NCBI GenBank assembly: GCA_019636275.1
Contig: JAHBXY010000009.1
Location: 1-64,000, forward strand
Length of the DNA stretch: 64,000 nt
Direction of reading: 5' to 3'
Source of the DNA: Planctomycetota bacterium
Lineage (GTDB): Bacteria; Planctomycetota; J058
Positions 44,061 through 53,086 of the stretch are shown one piece after another. Made by a program: the position numbers and the translations under genes. A model generated the notes under the pieces. That model was not told the DNA's origin, ran no database searches, and saw only the letters and a list, made by a program, of their open reading frames with translations. The stretch's first letter is position 1, and each line of letters begins with the position of its first letter.

Positions 44061-47000
44061 ATGCGAGTGAGCAGCAAGAACAGGCCGAGCGGCGCACGGA
44101 AGCGGCGAGTGAGCGGCTCAGCGGCCAAGGCGCCCAAGAAGGAGGTCGAGCCGAAACGAGGCCAGCGCAAGTCAGGAGCAGGCCAGCGCAAGACAGGAGC
44201 GAAGGGGGTCTCGGCGCGGAAATCAGCCAAGCGCCAAACGGCGTCCAAGGCCGCCTCAACGACCGCGCGCAGTTCCGGCCAGCCGACTGCCGGCACTCCA
44301 GGCGCTGGAGTGCGTCAGCGGACTCCCGCTGCAGATGACGCGGTGACCATCTTCACGGTGGGTGCGGACTCCCTGCGTCCGTTCTCGGGCCAGCAGGCCG
44401 TGCTCGCGTTCCGCGACTTGCTGTGGGCGGAGGCATACCGGCTGGGCCTATCGCCAGCGAGCGTCACGATCAACCAGCGCATCGAGATCCCGGACGGCGG
44501 CGTGGACGCGGACGTCCGCGCTCAGATCGCGCCAGGACGAAGCCTCCTTGTCTCCGGAACGACGTCCTTCCAGATCAAGGGAGGAGCCTCTTTCGAGCCA
44601 TGGAAGCTGGCGGATCTAAAGAAGGAGCTGTTCGGGAAGAAGAAGCCCTCTGGCACGGCGCTCGGCGACGAGGTGAGACGTTGCCTCGAGCAGAGCGACC
44701 GGTATGTGCTCGTCACCTTCGGTCATGACCTGACACCTCAGCGAAGGCGGCTAGCCGAAACCCACCTCCGCAATCAGCTTGCTGCAGCCGGGTTCGGCGC
44801 GGCAAACGTGGAGGTGTGGGGAATCGGGCAGCTTCTCGGAGCTGCACGGCCGTTCCCATCGCTGTGCCTCGAATTCAACGGGAGAGACTGGCTCGACCTG
44901 CAGAGCTTCGACAGCTGGGCCAACACCATGTCGTTGAGGAGCGCCTTCGTTCCGGGCCCCCCCCAGCAGGCCCTTCTCGCCGAACTGCAGGCCGCCTTTC
45001 GCGGGGGCACTCGCCACGTCCGCCTCACGGGTGAGCCAGGACTGGGGAAAACTCGCATCGTGCTCGAGTCGCTCCGCTCACCGGATCTCGCGCCGCTTGT
45101 TCTCTATTGTGCGCACGCAGAGCGATTTCTGCAGAGCTCGGTTTTCAAGCAGATACTGCGCCCGGACAACAGGTTCCACGCGATCATCGTGGTCGACGAC
45201 TGCTCGACGGCGGACTTGAGCAACATCTGGGACGCGATCCAGCCGCGCTCGGACCGCATCCGCCTGGTGACGGTCGGCCACGACCATGACCTGACGACGG
45301 ACACCCAGACCGTTCGGCGGAGCATGCCACTGCTTCCGCGCGAGCAGATCATCGAGATCCTGCGTGGGCACGAGGTCCTTGCTGGCGCCGCTTACCACTG
45401 GGCGGACATCTGCGAAGGGTCCCCACGCGTCGCGCACGTGATCGGCGGGAACCTCAAGCACAACCCAGGAGACGTGCTGGCGCCTCCCACGAACAGCAAC
45501 ATTTGGGAACGATTCGTGGTCGGTGCCGATGACCCGGCGTCGCCGCGGGTCCGACAGCGTTGGTTGGTGCTCCGGTACGTCGCCCTGTTCCTCCGGTTCG
45601 GGATGGAGGGCCAGCTCGCGGGAGAGGGCCGCGCCATCGCCGAGTTGATCCAGGCGGCCGACCCGACCATCACGTTCGACGTGTTCTGCTCGGTCGTGAG
45701 AGACATGCGAAGGCGAAGAGTCTTGCAGGGCGCCTCCACTCTGCGGCTCGTCCCGCGCGCACTGCATGTCTGGCTCTGGACCCAGTGGTGGGAGCACCAT
45801 GGGCCCACGTTCGACGCTCCGCGGTTCCTCGGCCTTCCAGGTCGACTGCCCGCGTGGTTCTGTGAGCTCTTCCGCTACGCAGGATCGTCTCCAGCGGCGG
45901 CATCACGCGCGCGTGCGCTTCTCGACGATCCGACCGTGCTGAACGACGCCGCTCTGCAAGAGCACGCCGGGGCAGCCATGTTCAACGCGCTTGCAGAGGC
46001 GTGCCCTGAGGCAGCCGTTCGTTTCCTCGAACGAACACTCGGCCGCTGGGGCGACGAGATCCTTCGTGCCTTCGGGCCGGGCCGGCGCTCGGTGATCTTC
46101 GCCCTGGAGAAGATCGCGATGGGCAGGTCCTCGTTCCCGCGGGCGGCCCTCGTGCTCGCTCGCCTCGCCGAGTGCGAGAACGAACGGTGCGGCAACAACG
46201 CGTCCGGCGTGTTCGCCGGCTTGTTCTCTCTCGGCAACGGCAGTGGCGCTCCGACGGAGGCACCGCCAGCCGAACGCCTGTCCACCCTGAGGGCCGTTCT
46301 CCTGTCGGACCGCGTCGCGCGGCGTCAGCTCGGTCTTCAGGCCTGCCGGTCCGCCCTCTACCGCGGGCCGTTCACCAGGATAGGGGGCGCGGAGTTCCGC
46401 GGACTGCATCAGGCAACCCCCTGGGTACCACGTGATCAGGAGGAACTGCTGCAGGCCTACCGCTCCGTGTGGACGCTCACGTTGGAGGCCTGGAGGCTGT
46501 TCGACGGCGAGGACAAGCTCACCGCGGGCACCATCCTGATCGAGTCAGGCCCTCGCCTCCTCAGCAACGCGCTCGATGAACTGATCGTCGAGACGTTCGA
46601 GGAGCTCGCGGCCGTAGAGCAGCACCGCCGCGCGCTGCTCGACATGACCTTGAACGCGCTCGACACCGACCACAATGAGAGGCGAGGTGCCTGCTACGCG
46701 GCCCCCATCCGCGCGAGGCTCCAAGCACTCCACGATCGGCTGGTGGGTACGTCACTGGTCGATCGTGTCCACCGGCATGTAGGGCTCAATCTCCGAGCCG
46801 ATCGACCGAGATCGCGGACCTACTCCGAGTCCGAGGAGATCATCCGGGACAGGCTCCGTCAGCTCGCAACCGAGTGCGTCCGGGATGAGCCGACGCTTCG
46901 ACAACTGCTCCCATGGCTCCTCTCGCGGTCGGCGGAGCGCGCCATGCTCTTCGCAGTCGAGATCGCCCGGGTGCCCGTGGCGGAGGGCTTCGTCGACATC

Positions 47001-48137
47001 GTCGTGGAGGCGCAGGACACGACGCCAGCCGAGTCGGCGAGCCTCTGCTTCCTCGCAGGCCTTCTTCTCGTCGAGCGGGAACGCGGAGCTGAGAACTGGC
47101 ACCGACGCCTAGATGAGTTGGCGGCTCATCGAACACGAGCAACGTGGGTCCCGGAGCTGACGTGGCGATCGAGCGGTGTAGGCGGGCTGGACGAGAGAGC
47201 CGCACGCCGGGTCCACCGAGTCATCGAAGCGGGCGCCGCGCCGCCCACGACGCTCGCCTTCTGGCACATCGGCCGTGACTTCATGGCGTTGCCCTGGGAA
47301 GTTGCGGAGCTCTGGATCATCCAGCTCTTGGCGGTGGCGACCCCGCAGACGACGTCCATAGCCACGGCGCTGTTCGCGGACTACTTCTGCCCCAGCACCG
47401 AACCACGTGGTCCCGAGCGACAGCTACCGCGCGAGCTCACGCGCCGTGTGCTTCACCAGGGATTCCCGGCGAGGGGCAGCGAGGACGCGAGCCGGGAGTA
47501 CGACTGGACGCGAATCGCGGAGGCGTACCGGCAGCAGTACCCGGCGGACGCGCTCGACCTCATGGTGCTCGTCCTTGAACGGCTTCGTGAGGATCGACAA
47601 CGGATCTCGGCATCGGACGAGGCCGCAAGCGTCCTCCACGCGATCTTCGCCGCGGACCCGCGAGCCGCTTGGGAGAGGCTCGCGCCGCTCATGGAAGACT
47701 GGACGAACGCCTGGTTCGTCCTTCATTGGCTGCAGGACAGCGCCCACGTCTTCGGCGATCGCGGTCCTGGCCTGCTTCACCTGGTCCCATGCGATCTTCT
47801 GTGGGCGTGGGTAGACGTCGAGCCCCAGCGACGAGCGCCGCTTCTCGCCCGCAACGTGCACAACTCTCTCGAAGGTGCGGCCGGCGCGCTCACGCGAGAT
47901 GTCCTGGTCCGCTACGGCGGGATCGAACACGTCATGGGTGAGCTTCACGCGAACTTCTCGACGGAGGGGTGGTGCGGCTCGGAGGCCGGCCACTACCGCC
48001 GCTGCCTGCAGAACGTCGTGCGTTGGTCCGAAGGCGAGTCGGACCCGCACGTGCGGCGTTGGCTCGAGGATCGGATCGACTACTTGAACCGCCGCATCAA
48101 CAACGCGATCGACGAGGAGGAACGAGAAGACTACTGA
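44061..48137 (+). CDS. Single-chain nuclease-STAND NTPase (Avs-like) with a basic N-terminal tail
   Basis: A 1358-residue protein. Residues 1-75 are Lys/Arg/Ala-rich and disordered-looking. A restriction-like nuclease domain follows with IPDGGVDADV (Asp near 148) and the Q-x-K motif SFQIKGG (Lys near 173), as in Mrr-type enzymes. The STAND NTPase has Walker A GEPGLGKT near 324 and Walker B AIIVVDDCS near 375-383. The C-terminal 850 residues are helical repeats, the presumed sensor. The order nuclease-NTPase-sensor is that of Avs anti-phage proteins. ATG 44061 lies 70 bases after the split system's second gene, on the same strand. Confidence 0.88.
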   Translation: MRVSSKNRPSGARKRRVSGSAAKAPKKEVEPKRGQRKSGAGQRKTGAKGVSARKSAKRQTASKAASTTARSSGQPTAGTPGAGVRQRTPAADDAVTIFTVGADSLRPFSGQQAVLAFRDLLWAEAYRLGLSPASVTINQRIEIPDGGVDADVRAQIAPGRSLLVSGTTSFQIKGGASFEPWKLADLKKELFGKKKPSGTALGDEVRRCLEQSDRYVLVTFGHDLTPQRRRLAETHLRNQLAAAGFGAANVEVWGIGQLLGAARPFPSLCLEFNGRDWLDLQSFDSWANTMSLRSAFVPGPPQQALLAELQAAFRGGTRHVRLTGEPGLGKTRIVLESLRSPDLAPLVLYCAHAERFLQSSVFKQILRPDNRFHAIIVVDDCSTADLSNIWDAIQPRSDRIRLVTVGHDHDLTTDTQTVRRSMPLLPREQIIEILRGHEVLAGAAYHWADICEGSPRVAHVIGGNLKHNPGDVLAPPTNSNIWERFVVGADDPASPRVRQRWLVLRYVALFLRFGMEGQLAGEGRAIAELIQAADPTITFDVFCSVVRDMRRRRVLQGASTLRLVPRALHVWLWTQWWEHHGPTFDAPRFLGLPGRLPAWFCELFRYAGSSPAAASRARALLDDPTVLNDAALQEHAGAAMFNALAEACPEAAVRFLERTLGRWGDEILRAFGPGRRSVIFALEKIAMGRSSFPRAALVLARLAECENERCGNNASGVFAGLFSLGNGSGAPTEAPPAERLSTLRAVLLSDRVARRQLGLQACRSALYRGPFTRIGGAEFRGLHQATPWVPRDQEELLQAYRSVWTLTLEAWRLFDGEDKLTAGTILIESGPRLLSNALDELIVETFEELAAVEQHRRALLDMTLNALDTDHNERRGACYAAPIRARLQALHDRLVGTSLVDRVHRHVGLNLRADRPRSRTYSESEEIIRDRLRQLATECVRDEPTLRQLLPWLLSRSAERAMLFAVEIARVPVAEGFVDIVVEAQDTTPAESASLCFLAGLLLVERERGAENWHRRLDELAAHRTRATWVPELTWRSSGVGGLDERAARRVHRVIEAGAAPPTTLAFWHIGRDFMALPWEVAELWIIQLLAVATPQTTSIATALFADYFCPSTEPRGPERQLPRELTRRVLHQGFPARGSEDASREYDWTRIAEAYRQQYPADALDLMVLVLERLREDRQRISASDEAASVLHAIFAADPRAAWERLAPLMEDWTNAWFVLHWLQDSAHVFGDRGPGLLHLVPCDLLWAWVDVEPQRRAPLLARNVHNSLEGAAGALTRDVLVRYGGIEHVMGELHANFSTEGWCGSEAGHYRRCLQNVVRWSEGESDPHVRRWLEDRIDYLNRRINNAIDEEEREDY

Positions 48138-48171
48138 CCACGAGGACTGGGGGCGCCGGGCGTGAAGAAGC

Positions 48172-49011
48172 TCAGCCGTGGATCACGAGCTTCAGCGGGT
48201 CCGGGGATCGGTCGGAGATCACCCACGGGCACAGCTGCGCGCTAACCGCTCGGACAAGGCGGTCGGCGGCGGACGACGCGAGTTGCTCGCACACCGCCTG
48301 GTGCCTCCGTCGCCAATCCGCGATCGCCTCATTGGAGTCACCCGGCCCGTCGCTCTGAGTTCCAAGCCTGCACTGGGTCCACTCGGACAAGGCGCGATCG
48401 CCGACGACGTCCAGGGCCAACGAGATGGACTCCTTCGCCGACCGAAGCGCCGGAGCGTTTCCGCTGTAAGCCAGGGCACGAATCGCGCTGCGCACGGCGA
48501 TGGCAGGGCGCCTCTCCGCCGCGTTGGGGCCCCGCACCTGGCCATAGCCGCAGAGCACGTCCGGCCGGCGCTCGAGGCGGCGTGCGATCTCGGTACTCGC
48601 CTTCGAGGCGCCGCCCAGCTGTTCGGGCCGACCGCATAGCAGTGCGGACGCGGAGGTCCGCAGGAGGTCGCCGAGCTCCTGCAGGGCCGGTCCGGCATGG
48701 ATAACGGGGAAGAGCGGCGGCCGCGGCAGCGGAGCGTCGATCACGCGTTGCATCTCCAAACACGAGAGGATGGCTGCACGCACGGCCACCTTGCGCTCCG
48801 CGCAGACCTCCTCGACCCACTCATGCGGGACACGAGCGCCGCCCCCCAGCGCATGCAGCGCGGGGTCATGTCCCAGCACCGCGAGGAGCCGCAGCCGTTG
48901 CATGGGCAGATCTCCGGACCGGACGCGCTCAAGGAGCCATGCCGCACCGTCGTCGGCTCTTCCAGTTGCCCGGTATCGGCGTTCCAGATTGCGCAGTCGG
49001 GCGTCGGTCAT
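48172..49011 (-). CDS. Hypothetical helical protein
   Basis: A 279-residue protein, largely helical, starting at ATG 49011. The N-terminal MTDARLRNLERRYRATGRA, followed by AAWLLERVRSGDL and LRLLAVLGHDPALHAL, resembles short helical segments seen in many Myxococcota/Planctomycetota proteins of unknown function. No catalytic motif is seen. It converges on the large STAND gene with a 34-base gap and sits 78 bases downstream of the MCM-like gene on its own strand. Confidence 0.6.
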   Translation of the reverse strand: MTDARLRNLERRYRATGRADDGAAWLLERVRSGDLPMQRLRLLAVLGHDPALHALGGGARVPHEWVEEVCAERKVAVRAAILSCLEMQRVIDAPLPRPPLFPVIHAGPALQELGDLLRTSASALLCGRPEQLGGASKASTEIARRLERRPDVLCGYGQVRGPNAAERRPAIAVRSAIRALAYSGNAPALRSAKESISLALDVVGDRALSEWTQCRLGTQSDGPGDSNEAIADWRRRHQAVCEQLASSAADRLVRAVSAQLCPWVISDRSPDPLKLVIHG

Positions 49012-49089
49012 CGGTGCACGGCCACGGCCACATCCTGAACAGTGCGAGCGCAGATGACAACACGACGAAGCCCCTGGACTTGCGCTGCG

Positions 49090-50619
49090 CTAGTCCAGGC
49101 AGACCCGACGGGCCTTTCGGATCACGGCCCGGACCAGCGCATCGACCTCATGTCGCTGGCTCGCTCTCGCTTGCCGTGCAACCTCCTTGAGGAGGTATGC
49201 GCCAAGGACGCCGGCGTCTTCGACCGAGAGGCCGAGCGTCTGCGCGACCTTCTGTGCTGCCGAAGCGAGCGGCCGCACGTCGCGCACCCCTAGTCTCGCG
49301 CGCTTGAGCGCGCGCTCCAGCCTTGCGAGCTCGCGGAGCCTCTCCTTGTCGACACCGAGACGGATCACCTGCTCCGCGTCCTCCGGGGCGACCCGGCAGG
49401 CGTCGCAGGCTTCGGCGAGGGCGTGCAGCCTCGCGTTGTAGTCGAAGAGGCTCGCGCTCATCGGACCATCGATCGTCGCGCCAGCAGCGCAGGGCGCGGC
49501 GCCCGTTGCGCGCCATTGGCTGGCGACGTCCCTCCAGTCGGGCCGATACCGCCCGAGCGCCTCGGTGACGCTCAGGTAGCAGAACAGCATCGCGTCCACG
49601 GCATCGCGCGGCTCCTCGAGCCCGTCGATCGCGGTCGCGGCGATGGCGAGCATCGCGAGCGACGAGACGTTGATGTCGCCGAGGGCCTCGCGGTCCCTGG
49701 CGACCTCGAGGAGCCTCGCCTTCACCTCCTCGCCAGGTTCCCAGTCGAGGCGGCGGGGCTTCGGGATCGGCGCGGGGTCGAGCGTCCCGAGTCGCTCGAG
49801 GAAGTCGTCGCCCTTCTCGAGGATGTCGAAGGGGATCTCGAGCGACGTCACGTCCGAGATCACCGTGCGCCTGAGCATCGGCGGGTCGTAGCCGAGCTTC
49901 TCCGGCCAGGTGGTGCCGCTCTCCGGGTTCACCGTGAGGATCGGGACGGGCAGGGCCTCGAAGGCGCCGTTCGGCGAGGGGAGCGAGACCTTGCCGAACA
50001 TGAAGGGCTCGGTCTGGGCCTTCACCTCCGGCTGCCAGCGGTTGATGTCGTCGAAGCCGACGATCGGGGCCTTGAGGGCGTCCAGGACGGTGGTCGACTC
50101 GCCCTTCGAGTTCTTCCGACCCAGGAGCGCGCGTCCGCTCTCGTGGCCAAGGTAGAAGACGAGCGTCTCCGGGTCGAGGCCGAGGATCCGGCACATGGCC
50201 TCGGCGATCCAGCTCTTCCAGCGCAGGTGCGGGCCCGACACGATGAACGTCAGGTGGTGCTTCGGCCTGATCCGGTTCCAGCGTGCGATCACGGCCAGGT
50301 AGATCAGGAACAAGAGTGGCCGAAACTCGGGGATCGGCACGTGCCGGAGGTGGGGCAGGTACCGCTCGAGCTGGGGGAACCCGTCGGAGTCGCACGTTGG
50401 CGTGGGCGCGGTGATCGCTGCCCAGGCCTCGCGCCCTGCCGGGGTCACGAAGTACTTCGTCCCGTCTCGGTCGAGCCAGCCCTTCTTCTGGAAGGCGCTG
50501 ATGATGTTGTAGGCGGCGTTCTTCGGCACGCGCCCCAGGAGCGGCTTCACGACCACCGGCCCCCCACTCATGGCGAAGTACTCGAGCACCGCCCGTTCTC
50601 GCGCGTCGAGGTTGGCCAT
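49090..50619 (-). CDS. MCM-like AAA+ ATPase with N-terminal winged helix
   Basis: A 509-residue protein. A winged-helix domain (1-70; AVLEYFAMSGGPVVVKPLLG, GWLDRDGTKYFVTPAGREAW) precedes an AAA+ domain reminiscent of MCM/viral helicases. The domain has the P-loop-like HLTFIVSGPHLRWKSWIAEA with a degenerate glycine pattern but Lys-Ser retained, Walker B APIVGFDDINRW, sensor PVPILTVNPESG and an arginine-rich LRRTVISDV. The C-terminal 150 residues are helical. It is the last gene of a three-gene operon, two bases after the 190-residue protein. A role in replication or transposition of a mobile element is inferred; no replication origin or integrase was seen. Confidence 0.65.
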   Translation of the reverse strand: MANLDARERAVLEYFAMSGGPVVVKPLLGRVPKNAAYNIISAFQKKGWLDRDGTKYFVTPAGREAWAAITAPTPTCDSDGFPQLERYLPHLRHVPIPEFRPLLFLIYLAVIARWNRIRPKHHLTFIVSGPHLRWKSWIAEAMCRILGLDPETLVFYLGHESGRALLGRKNSKGESTTVLDALKAPIVGFDDINRWQPEVKAQTEPFMFGKVSLPSPNGAFEALPVPILTVNPESGTTWPEKLGYDPPMLRRTVISDVTSLEIPFDILEKGDDFLERLGTLDPAPIPKPRRLDWEPGEEVKARLLEVARDREALGDINVSSLAMLAIAATAIDGLEEPRDAVDAMLFCYLSVTEALGRYRPDWRDVASQWRATGAAPCAAGATIDGPMSASLFDYNARLHALAEACDACRVAPEDAEQVIRLGVDKERLRELARLERALKRARLGVRDVRPLASAAQKVAQTLGLSVEDAGVLGAYLLKEVARQARASQRHEVDALVRAVIRKARRVCLD

Positions 50620-50621
50620 GG

Positions 50622-51194
50622 CTATGCCTTCCCCTTGGCCGGCGGCTGGACCTGCCGACTGACGAGCGTGGTCCAGGGCACCGACTCGAGGACCTTGTTC
50701 AGGTGGGAGAAGAGGGACTTCGGGATCCGGGCCACGCGGCGGTCCCCCCGCAAGAAGGTGACCTTGGTCTTGCCCTTCCGGAGGCGGCAGTCGGCAGGGG
50801 TCTGCACGAAGATCGCGTGCGCCACGTCGATGGGCATCTCCGCATGGTCACCGACGTTGTTCGCGAAGATGAGCTTGTCCCTCGCGGCGAACGCGAAGTG
50901 CCAGTTCTTCTCCCCGGCACAGGCGATCTCGGCCTTCCCCTTGATCTCGCGGAGGTGCTCCTGGAGCTCCTCCACGCGCAGGCTGAGCGCCCCGATCATG
51001 ATCCACTTGGAGAGGTCGTGGTTGCTGTTGGGGTCCACGAAGAAGGTGGGGGCGCCAAAGACCTTCCGGCAGTGGTCGCCCATCCCCAGCCGTTGAACCG
51101 CGTCGCGGACATCGGGCGCCCTCGCCATGATGGACGCGAGCTTCGCGGTGGCCTCGTTCTCCAGCTCGTCGGTGGTCTTGCTGTTCTTGGTCAC
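50622..51194 (-). CDS. Hypothetical protein in the MCM-like operon
   Basis: A 190-residue protein. Its first 35 residues are helical. The middle contains GAPTFFVDPNSNHDLSKW and a possible coiled coil (SLRVEELQEHLREIKGKAE). A basic C-terminus includes RLRKGKTKVTFLRGDRRVAR. No known domain is recognised. ATG 51194 overlaps the stop of the upstream small gene (ATGA), and the MCM-like gene follows after two bases, so the three are probably one complex. Confidence 0.6.
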   Translation of the reverse strand: MTKNSKTTDELENEATAKLASIMARAPDVRDAVQRLGMGDHCRKVFGAPTFFVDPNSNHDLSKWIMIGALSLRVEELQEHLREIKGKAEIACAGEKNWHFAFAARDKLIFANNVGDHAEMPIDVAHAIFVQTPADCRLRKGKTKVTFLRGDRRVARIPKSLFSHLNKVLESVPWTTLVSRQVQPPAKGKA

Positions 51195-51478
51195 GAAGAC
51201 GCCTTCCTTGCCTCCGGCTGGAGGCGCATGGAGTCCCGCAGCGCGCGGCAGACGATCGCCACGCGCTCGGGATCACGGACGAAGGTGAGGAACGCCTCGG
51301 GCCACGCAGCCGCGAGGCGGCAGAGCGCATCCACGAAGCCCGCCGGGGTGTCACCCAGGAGGGCATCCAGATGCAGGACGATGCCCACGGATGGTTGGGC
51401 ACCGGGTTGGGAGGCGGGCTGCGTGGAAGCGTCGAGCGCGGGCGGGGTTGCGGCCGCCTTCGCGCTCTCCGAGGTCAA
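51191..51478 (-). CDS. Small hypothetical protein, first gene of the MCM-like operon
   Basis: The conserved-looking part is about 65 residues (GIVLHLDALLGDTPAGFVDAL, then AIVCRALRDSMRL), ending at a stop that overlaps the next start. The start is uncertain. TTG 51478 gives 95 residues and GTG (in SVGIV) about 65; the longer frame upstream passes through a terminator-like hairpin and is not believable. No family recognised. Confidence 0.45.
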   Translation of the reverse strand: MTSESAKAAATPPALDASTQPASQPGAQPSVGIVLHLDALLGDTPAGFVDALCRLAAAWPEAFLTFVRDPERVAIVCRALRDSMRLQPEARKASS

Positions 51479-51506
51479 GAGCTGACGACCTTGATCCGTC
51501 GAGACT

Positions 51507-51530
51507 AAGCCCCCGTTTCGTGGGGGGCTT
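51507..51530. terminator. Hairpin between the MCM-like operon and the next gene
   Basis: Perfect 8-bp arms AAGCCCCC / GGGGGCTT with an 8-nt loop. It lies between the 159-residue gene (ends 51665) and the start of the MCM-like operon, so it probably ends the S1-domain operon read on the minus strand. Confidence 0.6.
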
Positions 51531-51555
51531 TGGCCTCCCTGTGGGGGGGCAACGT

Positions 51556-51586
51556 GGGGGGCGATGCCGAGAGGTGTCCGCCCCCC
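51556..51586. repeat. Long-loop G/C hairpin motif, copy 1
   Basis: GGGGGGCG and CGCCCCCC arms enclose a 15-nt loop containing CCGAGAGGT, followed by GCGCGTTCCGG. The same design recurs at 53587-53619. Both copies lie between genes. Confidence 0.6.
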
Positions 51587-51664
51587 GCGCGTTCCGGATC
51601 CTGTTCTCCCGCTTGTCCGACGAGGGCTACTCGGCCCTTGGAACCGCACTCTCCGGCGTTCGGC

Positions 51665-52144
51665 TCACGCGCTCCTAGCTGTCATGTAGTCGAGGACTCG
51701 CGTGACCGCCCGTCGGAGTTCCGCCTCGGAGTCCATCAGACACGGAGCGTTCGCTGTCAGGCTGCGCGGCCCAGCGAAGAAGCGGTACTCGTTCGAGAAC
51801 TTCGCAATGCATGCGAACCGCTCGGGGCCATCGATTGCCACGTACTCCGCCAAGAACACCTCGTCCTCATCGAGCGGCTTCCACGAGAGGTCAGCGAACG
51901 GCCCGCTCCTCTCCACCGTGAGAACGTGTTCCGCCGCGAGTTCCGAAGCGAGCGCTCGAACGTCACCCAGAAGCTGTTCCACTGTCTCCGGCAGATCCAG
52001 AACGACCGACACATGGAAGCCGCCCATGTCCCACGGCCGCAAAACGACGCTCTTGATCGGGTGACCCTTCACGATCCTGGTGATGTCCGCGCGAACGTTC
52101 GCCTCGCTCGGCTGGCACGTGGAGTAGGAGAACGCTCGCCGCAT
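51665..52144 (-). CDS. Hypothetical protein
   Basis: A 159-residue mixed alpha/beta protein, starting at ATG 52144 with GGTGAAGG upstream. Recognisable stretches are VVLRPWDMGGFHVSVVLDLP, LDEDEVFLAEYVAIDGPERF and EAELRRAVTRVLDYMTAR at the C-terminus. No known domain. It is three bases downstream of the S1-domain gene on the same strand, so co-transcription is very likely. Confidence 0.6.
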   Translation of the reverse strand: MRRAFSYSTCQPSEANVRADITRIVKGHPIKSVVLRPWDMGGFHVSVVLDLPETVEQLLGDVRALASELAAEHVLTVERSGPFADLSWKPLDEDEVFLAEYVAIDGPERFACIAKFSNEYRFFAGPRSLTANAPCLMDSEAELRRAVTRVLDYMTARSA

Positions 52145-52147
52145 CCT

Positions 52148-52771
52148 TCACCGCCTGGTTCGAGGGTCATCGTGACCGCCCTCAGGTTCTCCCGGCGCGA
52201 GGTGGACCTGGGTTGGCCGCCCATGGTCGTCCACTGCCGTGACGCTCACCGAAACCTCGTCACCGACCCGCACTGTTCGAGCGCCTATCTCGGCGTCCGG
52301 AATCACGAACCTGAGGTCATGCTCGATCTCGACGATGACGCCGACATGCTCACGGTGGGGGTACTCGGGGAAGTCGCAAACAGGGTCCCCGGGGCGCCAG
52401 GCCGAACCGCGCTTCCACATTGTGTATGCCTCCTCGACGACGCGCGCCGGGAGGGTGGATCCAACGCCGAAACGACGGGCGTCCGCGAACGGGTTCTCGA
52501 CATAGGGCAGCGCACTCGCCAAGATCTGCCTATCGGTGATGCCGATGATCTGGACGTCCACTCGATCGCCTGGCTTGGCAATCGCCTTGGGGTCACGGAC
52601 GGGCGCGTAGGAGAGGTCCGGTAGCCGGACGAGGATGCTCTGCCCCTCATGGTCGAGGAACAGACCGAACGGAGCGACGTGGACAACCGGTGCGGTGACC
52701 TTGTCTCCTACCTGGAGGCGTTTCACACCCGGATCGTAGCCGCCCGCGACTTGCGCCGTCCCTTCGTACAT
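52148..52771 (-). CDS. S1-like RNA-binding domain protein
   Basis: About 207 residues. An N-terminal S1/OB-fold domain is seen (LQVGDKVTAPVVHVAPFGLF, then SILVRLPDLSYAPV and PGDRVDVQIIGITDRQILAS). A second OB-like region near the C-terminus follows the same pattern (HVGVIVEIEHDLRFVIPDAE, RVGDEVSVSVTAVDDHGRP). S1 domains bind single-stranded RNA. ATG 52771 has AAGGAG seven bases upstream; GTG 52726 would give a shorter form. It is the first gene inside the right island boundary. Confidence 0.7.
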   Translation of the reverse strand: MYEGTAQVAGGYDPGVKRLQVGDKVTAPVVHVAPFGLFLDHEGQSILVRLPDLSYAPVRDPKAIAKPGDRVDVQIIGITDRQILASALPYVENPFADARRFGVGSTLPARVVEEAYTMWKRGSAWRPGDPVCDFPEYPHREHVGVIVEIEHDLRFVIPDAEIGARTVRVGDEVSVSVTAVDDHGRPTQVHLAPGEPEGGHDDPRTRR

Positions 52772-52861
52772 GCAGGGGCTCCTTGTCACGCCTAGCCCCC
52801 ACCGCCTTCACCATGTGAACGCTCGTCGCCGCCAGGACTTGCCGCGCCGAAGTCCTGTTTC

Positions 52862-53042
52862 GAGGTCAAGTCGTAGTCGACGACCCGGCGGCGGCGGCGG
52901 CGCCTCGGCGCCGCCGCCGGTCCTTGCCAGGATGGTGTAGGTGGTAAGCACCGGGGTTCACGCCCCGGAGGGAGAGGTTCGAGCCCTCGACCCCGGCAAC
53001 GACACGAGGCCCCGTCGCGCGTGACGGGGCCTCGTCGTGTAC
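52862..53042 (+). repeat. Right direct repeat (181 bp), candidate attR with a dnaK tail copy
   Basis: Starts with GAGGTCAAGTCGTAG, the last four codons and stop of dnaK, although no dnaK gene is attached. It repeats the dnaK terminator hairpin, the tRNA-like element (T-arm GAGG-TTCGAGC-CCTC) and the terminal hairpin (arms 53001-53013 and 53020-53032). It differs from the left copy by scattered substitutions and small gaps. The region 52772-53086 holds nothing else that I can support. Confidence 0.75.
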
Positions 53043-53086
53043 GGACAACGAGCAAGGGTGAGGCCGGCCATTGCGTCGAAGCGGCA

